40,235 nt of DNA from Gammaproteobacteria bacterium. GTDB lineage: Bacteria; Pseudomonadota; Gammaproteobacteria; Steroidobacterales; Steroidobacteraceae. The stretch is taken from the NCBI GenBank assembly GCA_019247195.1, contig JAFAPI010000049.1:1-40235 (forward strand), written 5' to 3'. The notes beneath the pieces were generated by a model. That model was not told the DNA's origin. It saw nothing but the letters and a program-made list of their open reading frames with translations, and did no database searches. Below, piece after piece: positions 26,061-33,668 of this stretch; within the stretch, counting starts at the first letter, position 1; each line of letters starts with the position of its first letter. The position numbers were made by a program, and so were the translations under genes.

Positions 26061-27622
26061 CAGTGCACCTTGGCGCCCTTGAAGGTGCTCGTGGTGTGGC
26101 AGCGGTCGCACTGACGGCCGTACTGCCCGAGGTGCACGTCGTCCTTCTCGTGACAGGACAGGCAGTCCTGCTTCAGTTTCACCTCGTCCGCGGGCCGGCG
26201 GTGGCAGGCCTCGCAGGCGAGCTTGCCGTGCGCGCCGGCGAGCGCGAAGCCCGTCTCGCGTCCATGGTCGAACTCCCACAGCCGCCAGCCGTTGGGTGAG
26301 TGGCAGCGCTGGCAGTCCTTGCCGAGATTGCCCTTGTGCACGTCATCGGCGCGGTGGCAGTCGATGCAGTCCTTGCCGACGTCGCGGTATTGCCGGGTGA
26401 GGTGGCACTGCTCGCACGGCACGGTAACGTGCTGACCGACGAGCGGATAGCTGGTCAGGTCATGATCGAAACTGACGCTCGCCCGCCAACCCTCCGGGGT
26501 GTGGCACTGCTCGCAGTCGCGCCCGAGCTTGCCGAGGTGCACATCGCTGGCGCGGTGACAGCCGATGCAGTCGTGCGGCAGCTTCTGCTGCGCCAGCACC
26601 GCGGAGTGGCAGGCGTGGCAGCCGAGCTTCTCGTGGTGGCCCACCAATGGCCATTGGGTGTCGCGCGTGTGATCGAAGGTGCTCGGCTTCCACTTCTCGT
26701 TGCCGTGGCACTTCTCGCACTCACGCCCCAGCCGCCCGGCGTGCGAATCCTGCCCGCGGTGGCAGCCGAAGCAGTCGCGCGGCAGCTTGTCCTTCAGGTT
26801 ACCGCTGCGGTGGCAGTCGTTGCAGGCGATGCGGTCGTGTACGCCCTCGAGCGCGAAACCGGTCTCCTGCGTATGGTCGAATTTTGAGTTCTTCCAGCCC
26901 TTGGTGGTGTGGCAGTCCGCGCACTTGCCGCCGCGCTCACCGTGGTGCACGTCGTCGGGTTCGTGACAGGAGACGCACTCGCGCGGCGTGCCCTTGTAGT
27001 GGTTGCCAAAGTGGCAGGACTGGCACGGGAGGTCACGGTGGCGGTCATGCAGCGGAAAGCTGGTCTTGTCGTGGTCGTAACTGACGTGCCGCCACGCCAC
27101 GACGTCGTGACAGGTGGCGCAGTTGCGCGCCACCCGGCCCTCGTGCGGATCCTCGCGGTGGTGGCAGCCCACGCACTCCTCCGTAGCGCTGCGGTAGGGA
27201 CGGCCGGCGGCGTGGCACGCATCGCAGGCGACGCGCTGGTGCGCGCCGCGCAGTGGATAGTTGGTCAGCTCGTGGTTGAACTGCTCGCGGCTGAGTTTGC
27301 GGATATCCGCGTCGCGGCCGCGGTGCTCGGAGTGGCAGGCCCGACACTGCGAGGTGTCCATGGCGGCGAGCCGGCCGTGGTAGCCCTTGTGCTCGCGCAG
27401 ATCGAGCGCGATCTCCTTGTGACAGTCCAGGCACAGCGCGCTCTGGCGGTTGCGATCGCTGCGGTCATGGCACAGCGAGCACTGCTCCTCGTACTTGGCG
27501 TGCGCGCTGCTGAGTTTGCCGGGCATGAGCAGGGTCTCGGGATTGACGGCGTCAGCGCGCCGCGCCGCCACGGCGCCCAGCATCACCAGGAGCAATACTC
27601 CGAGACATCGGCCCCCCTGCAT
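26060..27622 (-). CDS. 21-heme periplasmic cytochrome c
   Basis: 520 residues, starting at ATG 27622 because the signal peptide (CLGVLLLVMLGAVAARRADA) begins there. The longer open frame upstream is a shadow of the membrane cytochrome gene. It contains 21 CxxCH motifs and no other heme motif type. Six repeats of about 70 residues follow an initial three-heme block. Each repeat has three hemes with DVH(x)G between the second and third, then W...FDH, then (F/Y)(A/P)L.G.H before the next heme. The extra His residues are good candidates for distal ligands, giving mostly bis-His low-potential hemes. It starts five bases after the membrane cytochrome stop and overlaps the 45-heme gene. The inferred role is to accept electrons from the inner-membrane cytochrome in the periplasm and pass them on, or the reverse. 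Confidence 0.9.
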   Translation of the reverse strand: MQGGRCLGVLLLVMLGAVAARRADAVNPETLLMPGKLSSAHAKYEEQCSLCHDRSDRNRQSALCLDCHKEIALDLREHKGYHGRLAAMDTSQCRACHSEHRGRDADIRKLSREQFNHELTNYPLRGAHQRVACDACHAAGRPYRSATEECVGCHHREDPHEGRVARNCATCHDVVAWRHVSYDHDKTSFPLHDRHRDLPCQSCHFGNHYKGTPRECVSCHEPDDVHHGERGGKCADCHTTKGWKNSKFDHTQETGFALEGVHDRIACNDCHRSGNLKDKLPRDCFGCHRGQDSHAGRLGRECEKCHGNEKWKPSTFDHTRDTQWPLVGHHEKLGCHACHSAVLAQQKLPHDCIGCHRASDVHLGKLGRDCEQCHTPEGWRASVSFDHDLTSYPLVGQHVTVPCEQCHLTRQYRDVGKDCIDCHRADDVHKGNLGKDCQRCHSPNGWRLWEFDHGRETGFALAGAHGKLACEACHRRPADEVKLKQDCLSCHEKDDVHLGQYGRQCDRCHTTSTFKGAKVH

Positions 27623-27627
27623 TGAGA

Positions 27628-28755
27628 TCAGTACACGTGCACGGCTATGACGTGGATGATCGCGGCGATGATCATCATGAACATGAGTGGAATGTGCAGC
27701 GCGTGCCAGAGCGAGAACAGGCGCTCGTATCCGGCGAAGCCCGCCACCTTGCGCGTGGCGCTCAGGCGCCGGTCGACGTAGGCGCACGCCACCGCGCGCA
27801 GCCGGCGCTGTTCGCTCGCCAGCACCGAGGACTTGCGCGCCCCCGCGCGCAACGCGCTGCGCACGTACCCGTGCAGCCGCCAGCGCAGCCCCGTGCTGAG
27901 GCAGCCGACCACGAGGGGCTTGAGGAACCCGAGCATCGCCCCCCGCGGACTGGCGTTGAGCAGTCGGTGCTCGGCCTGCTCCAGTCGCTCCACCAGCTCG
28001 GGCACGAAGCCCACGCTGGCACGCAGGTTCTTCAGCCCCTCCGCACCGGCCCGCAGCTCGCTGAGCTGCAGTTTGTGGCCGTAGAGCCCCTGGTGCACCC
28101 GGGCGTAGATATAGCGGCCGATGATGCCGCTGCCGGCCACGGTCAGCATGCAGAAGAGGGCGACGTTGCTGTTGGTTGCACCGGTGCTGAAGTTGGCGTG
28201 GTAGAGGATGCAGAGCGGGCCGAGGATTCCCAACACCATGTGGAAGCGGAACCAGCTCGGCGTCGCGCCGAGGAAGCGCAGCCAGCTGTAGCGCTTGCGC
28301 GCCGAGTAGAGGAGCAGGATCAGCATCAGGCTGCCGCCGATGATGCCGAGGGCATAGCCCGCACCGCGCTTTGGCGTGATGTAGTGCTCGGTGGGAAGCA
28401 GCCACCCCAGCAGCAGCAACACCAGCACCCCGGCGGTGAACACGCGCCCGGGGCTCAACCCCCGGCGGGTTACGGTCGCGGTGCGCGCTTCGGGGTGTGC
28501 CACGCCCGGACGCGCCGCGGGCACGGCAGCCGGCATCGCGGGGGCGGGAGCGGGCACGGCGACTGGAGCCAGAAAATCGATCGCCGCACTGGCCGCAGGG
28601 CCGGGCTGGGCCACCGGCACGGGCTCGGGAGCTGCCGCCGGCGGCACTGGGAGCGGGGCGCGGAGTTTGCCCTGCAGCTCCCCGAGCCGTACCACCCGCA
28701 CGCGCAGTTCGCTGGGCTCGTCGGCCTCGGGTAGCGGATGCGGCTGGGCGGCCAT
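27628..28755 (-). CDS. Multi-histidine membrane cytochrome b-like protein
   Basis: 375 residues. Residues 1-100 are hydrophilic and Pro/Ala-rich. Membrane segments lie at about 104-120, 133-150, 171-187, 196-214 and 352-375, with a charged Arg-rich stretch (215-345) between the last two. Histidines sit in or beside the helices: H172 and H186 in segment 3, and H351, H354, H368 and H373 around segment 5. This is the pattern expected for one or two bis-His b hemes, as in cytochrome b561 or ferric-reductase-like proteins. It starts nine bases after the CcmI-like gene and is followed five bases later by the 21-heme cytochrome, so it is likely the inner-membrane quinol- or flavoprotein-linked partner. 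No close family is recognised, and the heme count is inference. Confidence 0.65.
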   Translation of the reverse strand: MAAQPHPLPEADEPSELRVRVVRLGELQGKLRAPLPVPPAAAPEPVPVAQPGPAASAAIDFLAPVAVPAPAPAMPAAVPAARPGVAHPEARTATVTRRGLSPGRVFTAGVLVLLLLGWLLPTEHYITPKRGAGYALGIIGGSLMLILLLYSARKRYSWLRFLGATPSWFRFHMVLGILGPLCILYHANFSTGATNSNVALFCMLTVAGSGIIGRYIYARVHQGLYGHKLQLSELRAGAEGLKNLRASVGFVPELVERLEQAEHRLLNASPRGAMLGFLKPLVVGCLSTGLRWRLHGYVRSALRAGARKSSVLASEQRRLRAVACAYVDRRLSATRKVAGFAGYERLFSLWHALHIPLMFMMIIAAIIHVIAVHVY

Positions 28756-28763
28756 ACGCGGCG

Positions 28764-30014
28764 TCAGCCGATTTCCCGGTCGATGGTCAGGGCGAGGGCG
28801 GCCGCGGCGCCGGGTTTGAGCACCGCGCTCGTGGTGTAGAGATCGCCGCTCTGCGGGGTCGCCTGGCCGCTGCGCGAGAGTCTCGCCTCCACCACGACGC
28901 GGTCGAACTGCGACAGGCGCCGCGAGGGCAGCATAGCCATCGAGTCATCCAGCCGGAAGCTCACCGGCCATGAGGCCGCGGTGGTACGCAGCACGGCAAG
29001 CGGCGGACCGGGTGCGTCGGCGGCCTTGGCGTATATGAAGAGCACCGCGTTGGGAGCGATACGCCCCCGCAGCCGCGGATCGACCGAGACGGTGCCCGCC
29101 ACCGCGACATCCGCGGTCTGGGTCGCGGCGCCCGGAGTGGCGAGCTCGCTGTCCTCGGTGATGTTGCCGGCAATGATCCGGGCGTCGGGGCTGTCGGCGG
29201 GGAGCAAGGCCTGCAAGGTACGCCAGTCCGCGAGCGCCTCGCGGTAGCGGTGCTGCTCATGCGCCTGACTCGCCTTGAGCCACAGCGCCTTGATGTTGTG
29301 CGGATCGAGTACGAGCGCCTGATCGATAGCCTCGCCGGCGGCTCCGCCGAGCGAGCCGCCGGCGAGCGAGGCCAAGACATCGGCGTAGTCGGCCCAGCTC
29401 TGCGCAGTCATCGCCTTAAGTCCAATTGCGTGTCCGTAGGCATCGCGAGCGCCGGCATAGTCGTGCTGGCCGCGGCGTGCGTCGGCGAGCTTCAGCCATC
29501 CGGCGGCATCGGTTGGCGGCGCGGAGCGCTCCGGTGCGCCCGCCTCGGCCCGGGGGGCGGGCCCCTCGAGGCTCGCGGCCTGCGCGGCCAGGGCGCTCGG
29601 GGTAAGCGGCGGCGCGGTCGACGGGCTTACGAGTTTTGCCCGCGCACGGCGCGCATCCTCCGGGCGACCCTGAAAGTCATAAGCTCGGGCCAGGAGATCC
29701 CAGTCCGCATCCGAGCCGCCGCCGCGGGCAAGACGCGCCTCAAGACCTGCGACCGCCGCGTCCATGGACTCACCACTGGTGCCCGCGGCCGCCGCGGATA
29801 CCGTGTGGGGAAGCGCGTGCGACGGCGGAAAGCGCAGAGCGAAGTAAAGGACGCCGGCTGCGAGCAGGACCAGGACTCCGAGCGCGGGCACGTAGAGGTA
29901 AGGGCGGCGCACCGAGAGCCTCAAGCTCGCGGCGCGACCGCGCACGAGGCGCGCGAGTAGGAGGCCGGCGCTCGCACCAACCAACACTCCAAGTACAAAG
30001 GAAGCCCAGGACAT
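28764..30014 (-). CDS. ccmI: CcmI/CycH-type cytochrome c maturation protein
   Basis: 416 residues from ATG 30014 (a GTG at 30017 is also possible). Two membrane helices (about 5-22 and 40-60) flank a short basic segment, followed by TPR-like helices (WDLLARAYDFQGRPEDA, WLKLADARRGQHDYAGARDAY). The final 100 residues match the CcmI C-terminal domain: SVDPRLRGRIAP, AVLFIYAKA, a LDDSMAMLPSRRLS-like block, and ARLSRSGQATPQSGD. CcmI holds unfolded apocytochrome c in the System I maturation pathway and passes it to the heme ligase. No other ccm genes are present. As the first gene of the multiheme operon it is probably a dedicated apocytochrome chaperone for the 66 candidate sites encoded downstream, supplementing a genomic ccm set elsewhere. 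Confidence 0.85.
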   Translation of the reverse strand: MSWASFVLGVLVGASAGLLLARLVRGRAASLRLSVRRPYLYVPALGVLVLLAAGVLYFALRFPPSHALPHTVSAAAAGTSGESMDAAVAGLEARLARGGGSDADWDLLARAYDFQGRPEDARRARAKLVSPSTAPPLTPSALAAQAASLEGPAPRAEAGAPERSAPPTDAAGWLKLADARRGQHDYAGARDAYGHAIGLKAMTAQSWADYADVLASLAGGSLGGAAGEAIDQALVLDPHNIKALWLKASQAHEQHRYREALADWRTLQALLPADSPDARIIAGNITEDSELATPGAATQTADVAVAGTVSVDPRLRGRIAPNAVLFIYAKAADAPGPPLAVLRTTAASWPVSFRLDDSMAMLPSRRLSQFDRVVVEARLSRSGQATPQSGDLYTTSAVLKPGAAAALALTIDREIG

Positions 30015-30081
30015 CACTTCAAACCAACACCTGAACGACGCGAATCTGCGCGAGCGTACGCGGTTTGAAAGTCAATGCACG

Positions 30082-30122
30082 ATGTCGGAACTCACAGACA
30101 GGTTGTCTCCGTTCACCGACAT
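30082..30122. promoter_or_regulatory. Concentric inverted repeat, candidate operator
   Basis: Outer arms ATGTCGG (30082-30088) and CCGACAT (30116-30122) are perfect inverse copies. Inner arms AGACA (30096-30100) and TGTCT (30104-30108) share the same centre (30102), with seven bases between inner and outer arms on each side. The two halves also contain a near-direct repeat, TCACAGACA and TCACCGACA. Such layered symmetry in a divergent promoter region suggests a binding site for a dimeric or tetrameric regulator, but no regulator gene is in the window. Confidence 0.45.
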
Positions 30123-30143
30123 AACTCCTGAGAAAACAGGCAG

Positions 30144-30171
30144 TTGAACAGGGTATCTCCGCGATTAGAGT
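30144..30171 (+). promoter_or_regulatory. Weak sigma-70-like promoter match
   Basis: TTGAAC and TAGAGT with a 16-base spacer each match four of six consensus bases. It would give a leader of about 150 bases before the flavoprotein start at 30331. In GC-rich DNA such a match has modest weight. Confidence 0.25.
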
Positions 30172-30192
30172 GCGGGTGGGTCGCGAGGGGGG

Positions 30193-30219
30193 ACAAGTAG
30201 GGGAAATACCCATTCTTGT
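30193..30219 (+). promoter_or_regulatory. Imperfect leader hairpin
   Basis: ACAAG (30193-30197) pairs with CTTGT (30215-30219), and GGG within 30200-30203 pairs with CCC (30209-30211). This gives a short interrupted stem in the presumed 5' leader of the flavoprotein transcript. There is no T tract and no recognisable riboswitch. It could be incidental. Confidence 0.25.
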
Positions 30220-30330
30220 GCACCCCGTCACACCTTTGGATCGTGCAGGCCGCAGGTACCCTCGGTGGCAACGAGCGGCCGCGATACGCTTGTTCGTCCT
30301 CAAGCGGCGTGGCGTGCTAGAAGAGCGCGG

Positions 30331-31638
30331 ATGGATTCGGTGATCTACCTCGTCTACGGCATTCCCGTGGCGCTGCTGCTCGTGTGGCATGTGCGGCGCC
30401 GGCGTCGCATCGAAGCCCGCAGCATCGCGGTGCAGGACAGCATGGGCAGCGCCGAGCCCGCCTCGCTCCACCCCCACATCGATCCGGCGCGTTGCATCGG
30501 CTGTGGCTCCTGCCTCAAGGCCTGCCCCGAGCAGGAGCACCACGCGGTCCTCGGCCTGGTGAGCGGGCGCGCGGTCCTGGTCAGCCCGGGCGACTGCATC
30601 GGACACGGGGCGTGCAAGACCGCCTGCCCGGTCGAGGCGATCACCTTGGTGTTCGGCAGCGAGCGCCGCGGCGTCGACATCCCCCTCGTCAGCCCGAGCT
30701 TTGAGTCCACCGTCCCGGGCATCTACGTGGCCGGCGAGCTGGGGGGTATGGGCCTGATTCGCAATGCGCTCGAGCAGGGGCGCCAGGCCGTGGAGGCGAT
30801 CGCGGCGCGCGCACGGCGTGGGGGGGCTGCGGGGGATGCCCTCGACCTCCTCATCGTCGGCGCCGGTCCGGCGGGGTTCGCCGCCTCGCTCGCGGCGCTC
30901 TCGCGCCGGATGCGCTACGTGACGCTCGAGCAGGAATCCCTCGGCGGCAGCGTGTTCCAGTACCCGCGCGGCAAGCTGGTGATGACCGCGCCTGCCACCC
31001 TGCCACTGGTGGGCAAGGTGAGCTTCCGGCAGACCAATAAGGAGGAACTGCTGCAGTTCTGGAAGGAGACCGAGCGCAAGACCGGGGTGCAGATCCGCTA
31101 CCAGGAGCGGGTCGAGGAGATCACCCGTGAGGGCGAGCTGTTCCGGGTACGCAGCAGCAAAGGCGAGTATCGCGCGCGCACGGTCCTGCTCGCCATCGGC
31201 CGCCGCGGCTCGCCGCGCAAGCTCGGCGTCCCCGGGGAAGAGCAGCCGAAAGTCGTGTACCGCCTGATCGAGGCCGAGCAGTACGTGAACCAGCGCGTGC
31301 TGGTGGTGGGGGGCGGTGACAGCGCTCTCGAGGCCGCCGCCAGCATCGCCGCCGCCGGCAGCGAGCAGGTCGTCCTCTCCTATCGCGGCGAAGTGTTCGA
31401 CCGCGCCAAGGCGCGCAACCGCGAGCGCGTGCAGCAGGCCGCCCGCGCCGGGCGCCTGCACGTGCTCATGAAGTCCAACGTCAAGCAGATCGGCACCGAC
31501 CACGTGGCCCTCGAACACGAGGGGAAGGTCGTCTCCCTGCGAAACGACGCGGTGATCGTCAGCGCGGGGGGCGTTCTGCCCTCGGATTTCCTGCGCAAGG
31601 TCGGCATCGAGGTGGAGACCAAGTATGGGACGGCCTGA
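30331..31638 (+). CDS. Membrane-anchored two-cluster ferredoxin/flavin NAD(P)-type oxidoreductase with permuted flavin domain
   Basis: 435 residues from ATG 30331, chosen because a membrane anchor (SVIYLVYGIPVALLLVW) and a stop-transfer RRRRR follow at once. Cluster 1 ligands are C55, C58, C61 and C65. Cluster 2 reads C89-x2-H92-x2-C95-x3-C99, with His in place of the usual second Cys. Residues 128-157 (VPGIYVAGELGG, LIRNALEQG) match the C-terminal flavin-contact segment of thioredoxin-reductase-like proteins, yet precede the FAD loop (IVGAGPAG, 175-182). The NAD(P) loop VVGGGDSALE is at 325-334, and the protein ends without the usual terminal segment. The redox CxxC of thioredoxin reductase is absent. 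It would link NAD(P)H or ferredoxin with a membrane acceptor, plausibly the cytochrome b-like protein encoded divergently. Confidence 0.85.
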   Translation: MDSVIYLVYGIPVALLLVWHVRRRRRIEARSIAVQDSMGSAEPASLHPHIDPARCIGCGSCLKACPEQEHHAVLGLVSGRAVLVSPGDCIGHGACKTACPVEAITLVFGSERRGVDIPLVSPSFESTVPGIYVAGELGGMGLIRNALEQGRQAVEAIAARARRGGAAGDALDLLIVGAGPAGFAASLAALSRRMRYVTLEQESLGGSVFQYPRGKLVMTAPATLPLVGKVSFRQTNKEELLQFWKETERKTGVQIRYQERVEEITREGELFRVRSSKGEYRARTVLLAIGRRGSPRKLGVPGEEQPKVVYRLIEAEQYVNQRVLVVGGGDSALEAAASIAAAGSEQVVLSYRGEVFDRAKARNRERVQQAARAGRLHVLMKSNVKQIGTDHVALEHEGKVVSLRNDAVIVSAGGVLPSDFLRKVGIEVETKYGTA

Positions 31639-33616
31639 GCGCGCGGCCCTCTGGCTGCTCGCCCTGCTGAGTGGGGTCGCACTCGCGGCCGTCTCCCCGC
31701 CCCGGGCTGACGAGCACCTGGAGCCGGTCAAGGCGGCCGTGCGGCTCAAGAACTTCAGCGAGGCGCTGCGCACGCTGCGGCCGCTGGCGGAAGGGGGGGA
31801 TGCCGAGGCGCAGTACATCCTCGGCACCTTCTACCTCAATGGCCTCACCGGGCCGCCCGATGCCCCCCAGGCGCGCGCCTGGTTGGAGAAGGCGGCAAAC
31901 GCGGGCCATGCCCGCGCGGCCTTCAGTCTCGCCAACCTGCTGGCGAGCACCGATCCGCCGGATCCGGCGGCCGCCGAGCGCTGGCTGAACCGCGCGCGTG
32001 AGCTCGGTTTCCGCGCCCCTGCTGCTGCCGCGAGCGCGGGTGGCCGAAGCGCCGCGCCCGCCAGCCTGCTACCGGCCGCCCAGATCACGGATCCCGCCGC
32101 GCGGCGCGAGGCCTTCTGGCTCGCGGCGGCCAGCGACGACGTCCCGACGGTGAAGCTGCTCGCCGCACACCCCGAACTCGTCAATGACCGTGATGATTTC
32201 GGACGGGGCGCCTTGGCGCGCGCAGCCGAAACCGGGGCGCAGGGCGCCGTGGGGGTGCTGCTACAGCACGGTGCGGCGGTCGACACCCCCGACAGCGCCG
32301 GGGTCACGCCGCTCATGCTCGCCGCCGCCAGCGGTGACGCCGCCAGCGTGACGGCGCTGCTCAAGGCGGGGGCGCGGGTCGACGCGGCCGATCAGCGCGG
32401 CAATACCGCCCTCATGTACGCCGCGCGGGCCGGCAAGATGCCCGTCGTCCAGCGTCTGCTCGAGGCGGGGGCCAGCCCCCTGTTGCGGGACGTCCAGGAC
32501 TGGTCCGCCCTCGATTTCGCGGAGACGAGCGGCGCGACGGAAGTGGCGGCGCGCCTGCGCGAGCGGGGTGCCACGGCCCTGCACCGCAGCCCGATCATCG
32601 AGACCGCACCGACCACCGTGCAGCACGCGACGAGCGCGCGCGATCTGTACGCGGGCTGGCCCGATGCGGCGGTCGCCGCGGGCCGCGATGCGCCGACGCT
32701 CTTGCGCGCGGTCCTGAGCCACGGGGCGGACCTGACTGTCGCGACGCCGGACGGGACACCCGTGCTGGGCTGGGCTGCGCTCAACAGCTCGCCCGCCACT
32801 GTCGCGCTGCTCTTGGATGCGGGGGCGCCTGCCGGCCGCGCCGATCGTCGCGGCAGCTCACCGCTTCTGCTGGCGGTCGACAACGGCCGTGATGACATCG
32901 TGGGCGCTCTGCTGGCCCACGGGGTCTCCGCCGACGGCGGGCACGACGACGCGGAGGCCCCGCTGCTCGCCGCGGCGAAGATGGGGCGAGCCACGGCCGT
33001 ACGTGCGCTGCTGGCGGCGCATGCCCACGTCGAGGTGCGCGACAGGCTCGGCACGAGCGCCCTCATGGTGCTCGCGCACAGCGGGGATCTGGACTCAGTA
33101 CGGGCCTTGCTAGAGGCGGGAGCCGCGGTGGACGGTGTCGACAAGGCCGGCCGCACGGCGCTTTGGTATGCGGCCCGAGCCGGTCGCGCCGAGGTCACCC
33201 AGCGCCTGCTCGCCAGCGGCGCGGATCCTCAGCACGCGGACGGCGCCGGCGTCACGCCGCTCATCGCCGCCACCCTCGGCGGCAGCGTGGCCGTGACCGA
33301 AGCGCTGCTGACCAAGGGCGCCCAGGTCGATGCCCACACCGCCGGCGGGGACACCGCACTGCTGCTCGCGGCCAACCTCGGAGCCCTGCCGCTCATCGAG
33401 AGGCTGCTCGCTCACCAGGCGGACAAGGACGCCCAGAACGCATTTGGCGATACGGCGCTCATCATCGCGAGCCGCAACGGCAACCTGGCGCTGGTACGGA
33501 GGCTGCTGGCCGCCGGCGCGAGCACGCTGCTGCGCAATAAGGATCGATTCACGGCGGCCGACGTGGCGGCCGCGCGCTCCTTCGGCGAGCTCGCAAGCCT
33601 GTTGAAGGGCGCCTAG
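31625..33616 (+). CDS. Secreted Sel1-repeat and ankyrin-repeat protein
   Basis: 663 residues with a signal peptide (LWLLALLSGVALAA). Residues about 35-130 hold Sel1-like helical repeats (AEGGDAEAQYILGTFYLNG, AANAGHARAAFSLANLL). From about 165 to the end there are some 14-15 ankyrin repeats (GNTALMYAARAGKMPVVQRLLEAGA type), interrupted near 315-345 by a non-repeat linker. No catalytic motif is seen, so this is a protein-interaction scaffold, most likely periplasmic. The start overlaps the flavoprotein stop by 14 bases, so the two are translationally linked, and the scaffold may organise the periplasmic cytochromes. It ends 52 bases before a convergent gene, and no terminator is visible there. 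Confidence 0.85.
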   Translation: MGRPERAALWLLALLSGVALAAVSPPRADEHLEPVKAAVRLKNFSEALRTLRPLAEGGDAEAQYILGTFYLNGLTGPPDAPQARAWLEKAANAGHARAAFSLANLLASTDPPDPAAAERWLNRARELGFRAPAAAASAGGRSAAPASLLPAAQITDPAARREAFWLAAASDDVPTVKLLAAHPELVNDRDDFGRGALARAAETGAQGAVGVLLQHGAAVDTPDSAGVTPLMLAAASGDAASVTALLKAGARVDAADQRGNTALMYAARAGKMPVVQRLLEAGASPLLRDVQDWSALDFAETSGATEVAARLRERGATALHRSPIIETAPTTVQHATSARDLYAGWPDAAVAAGRDAPTLLRAVLSHGADLTVATPDGTPVLGWAALNSSPATVALLLDAGAPAGRADRRGSSPLLLAVDNGRDDIVGALLAHGVSADGGHDDAEAPLLAAAKMGRATAVRALLAAHAHVEVRDRLGTSALMVLAHSGDLDSVRALLEAGAAVDGVDKAGRTALWYAARAGRAEVTQRLLASGADPQHADGAGVTPLIAATLGGSVAVTEALLTKGAQVDAHTAGGDTALLLAANLGALPLIERLLAHQADKDAQNAFGDTALIIASRNGNLALVRRLLAAGASTLLRNKDRFTAADVAAARSFGELASLLKGA

Positions 33617-33668
33617 CCGTAAGCGTTGGGCAGCGACCGCACATCCGTCGACGGCGGGGACGAGTCCG

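Larger units (their letters stand above)
30015..30330. other. Divergent intergenic region between the two electron-transfer transcription units
   Basis: This 316-base gap is the only one over 300 bases in the window. It separates the minus-strand multiheme operon from the plus-strand flavoprotein genes and should contain both promoters. It is locally more AT-rich than its surroundings. It holds a concentric dyad (30082-30122), a weak plus-strand promoter match and an imperfect leader hairpin. On the minus strand, TTGACT near 30074-30079 could be a -35 box, but no well-spaced -10 box follows. No open frame looks coding. Confidence 0.6.

Noticed and set aside
26061-26279. N-terminal extension of the 45-heme cytochrome frame
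   Set aside because: It overlaps the end of the 21-heme gene, reads as Arg-rich shadow, and lies before a clear signal peptide at the ATG that overlaps the upstream stop.
27623-28405. N-terminal extension of the 21-heme cytochrome frame
   Set aside because: It is the out-of-frame shadow of the membrane cytochrome b-like gene. The signal peptide begins at 27622.
30019-31827. A 602-codon minus-strand open frame opposite the flavoprotein
   Set aside because: The plus strand shows two iron-sulfur motifs, FAD and NAD(P) loops. The minus product is featureless and would fill the divergent promoter region.
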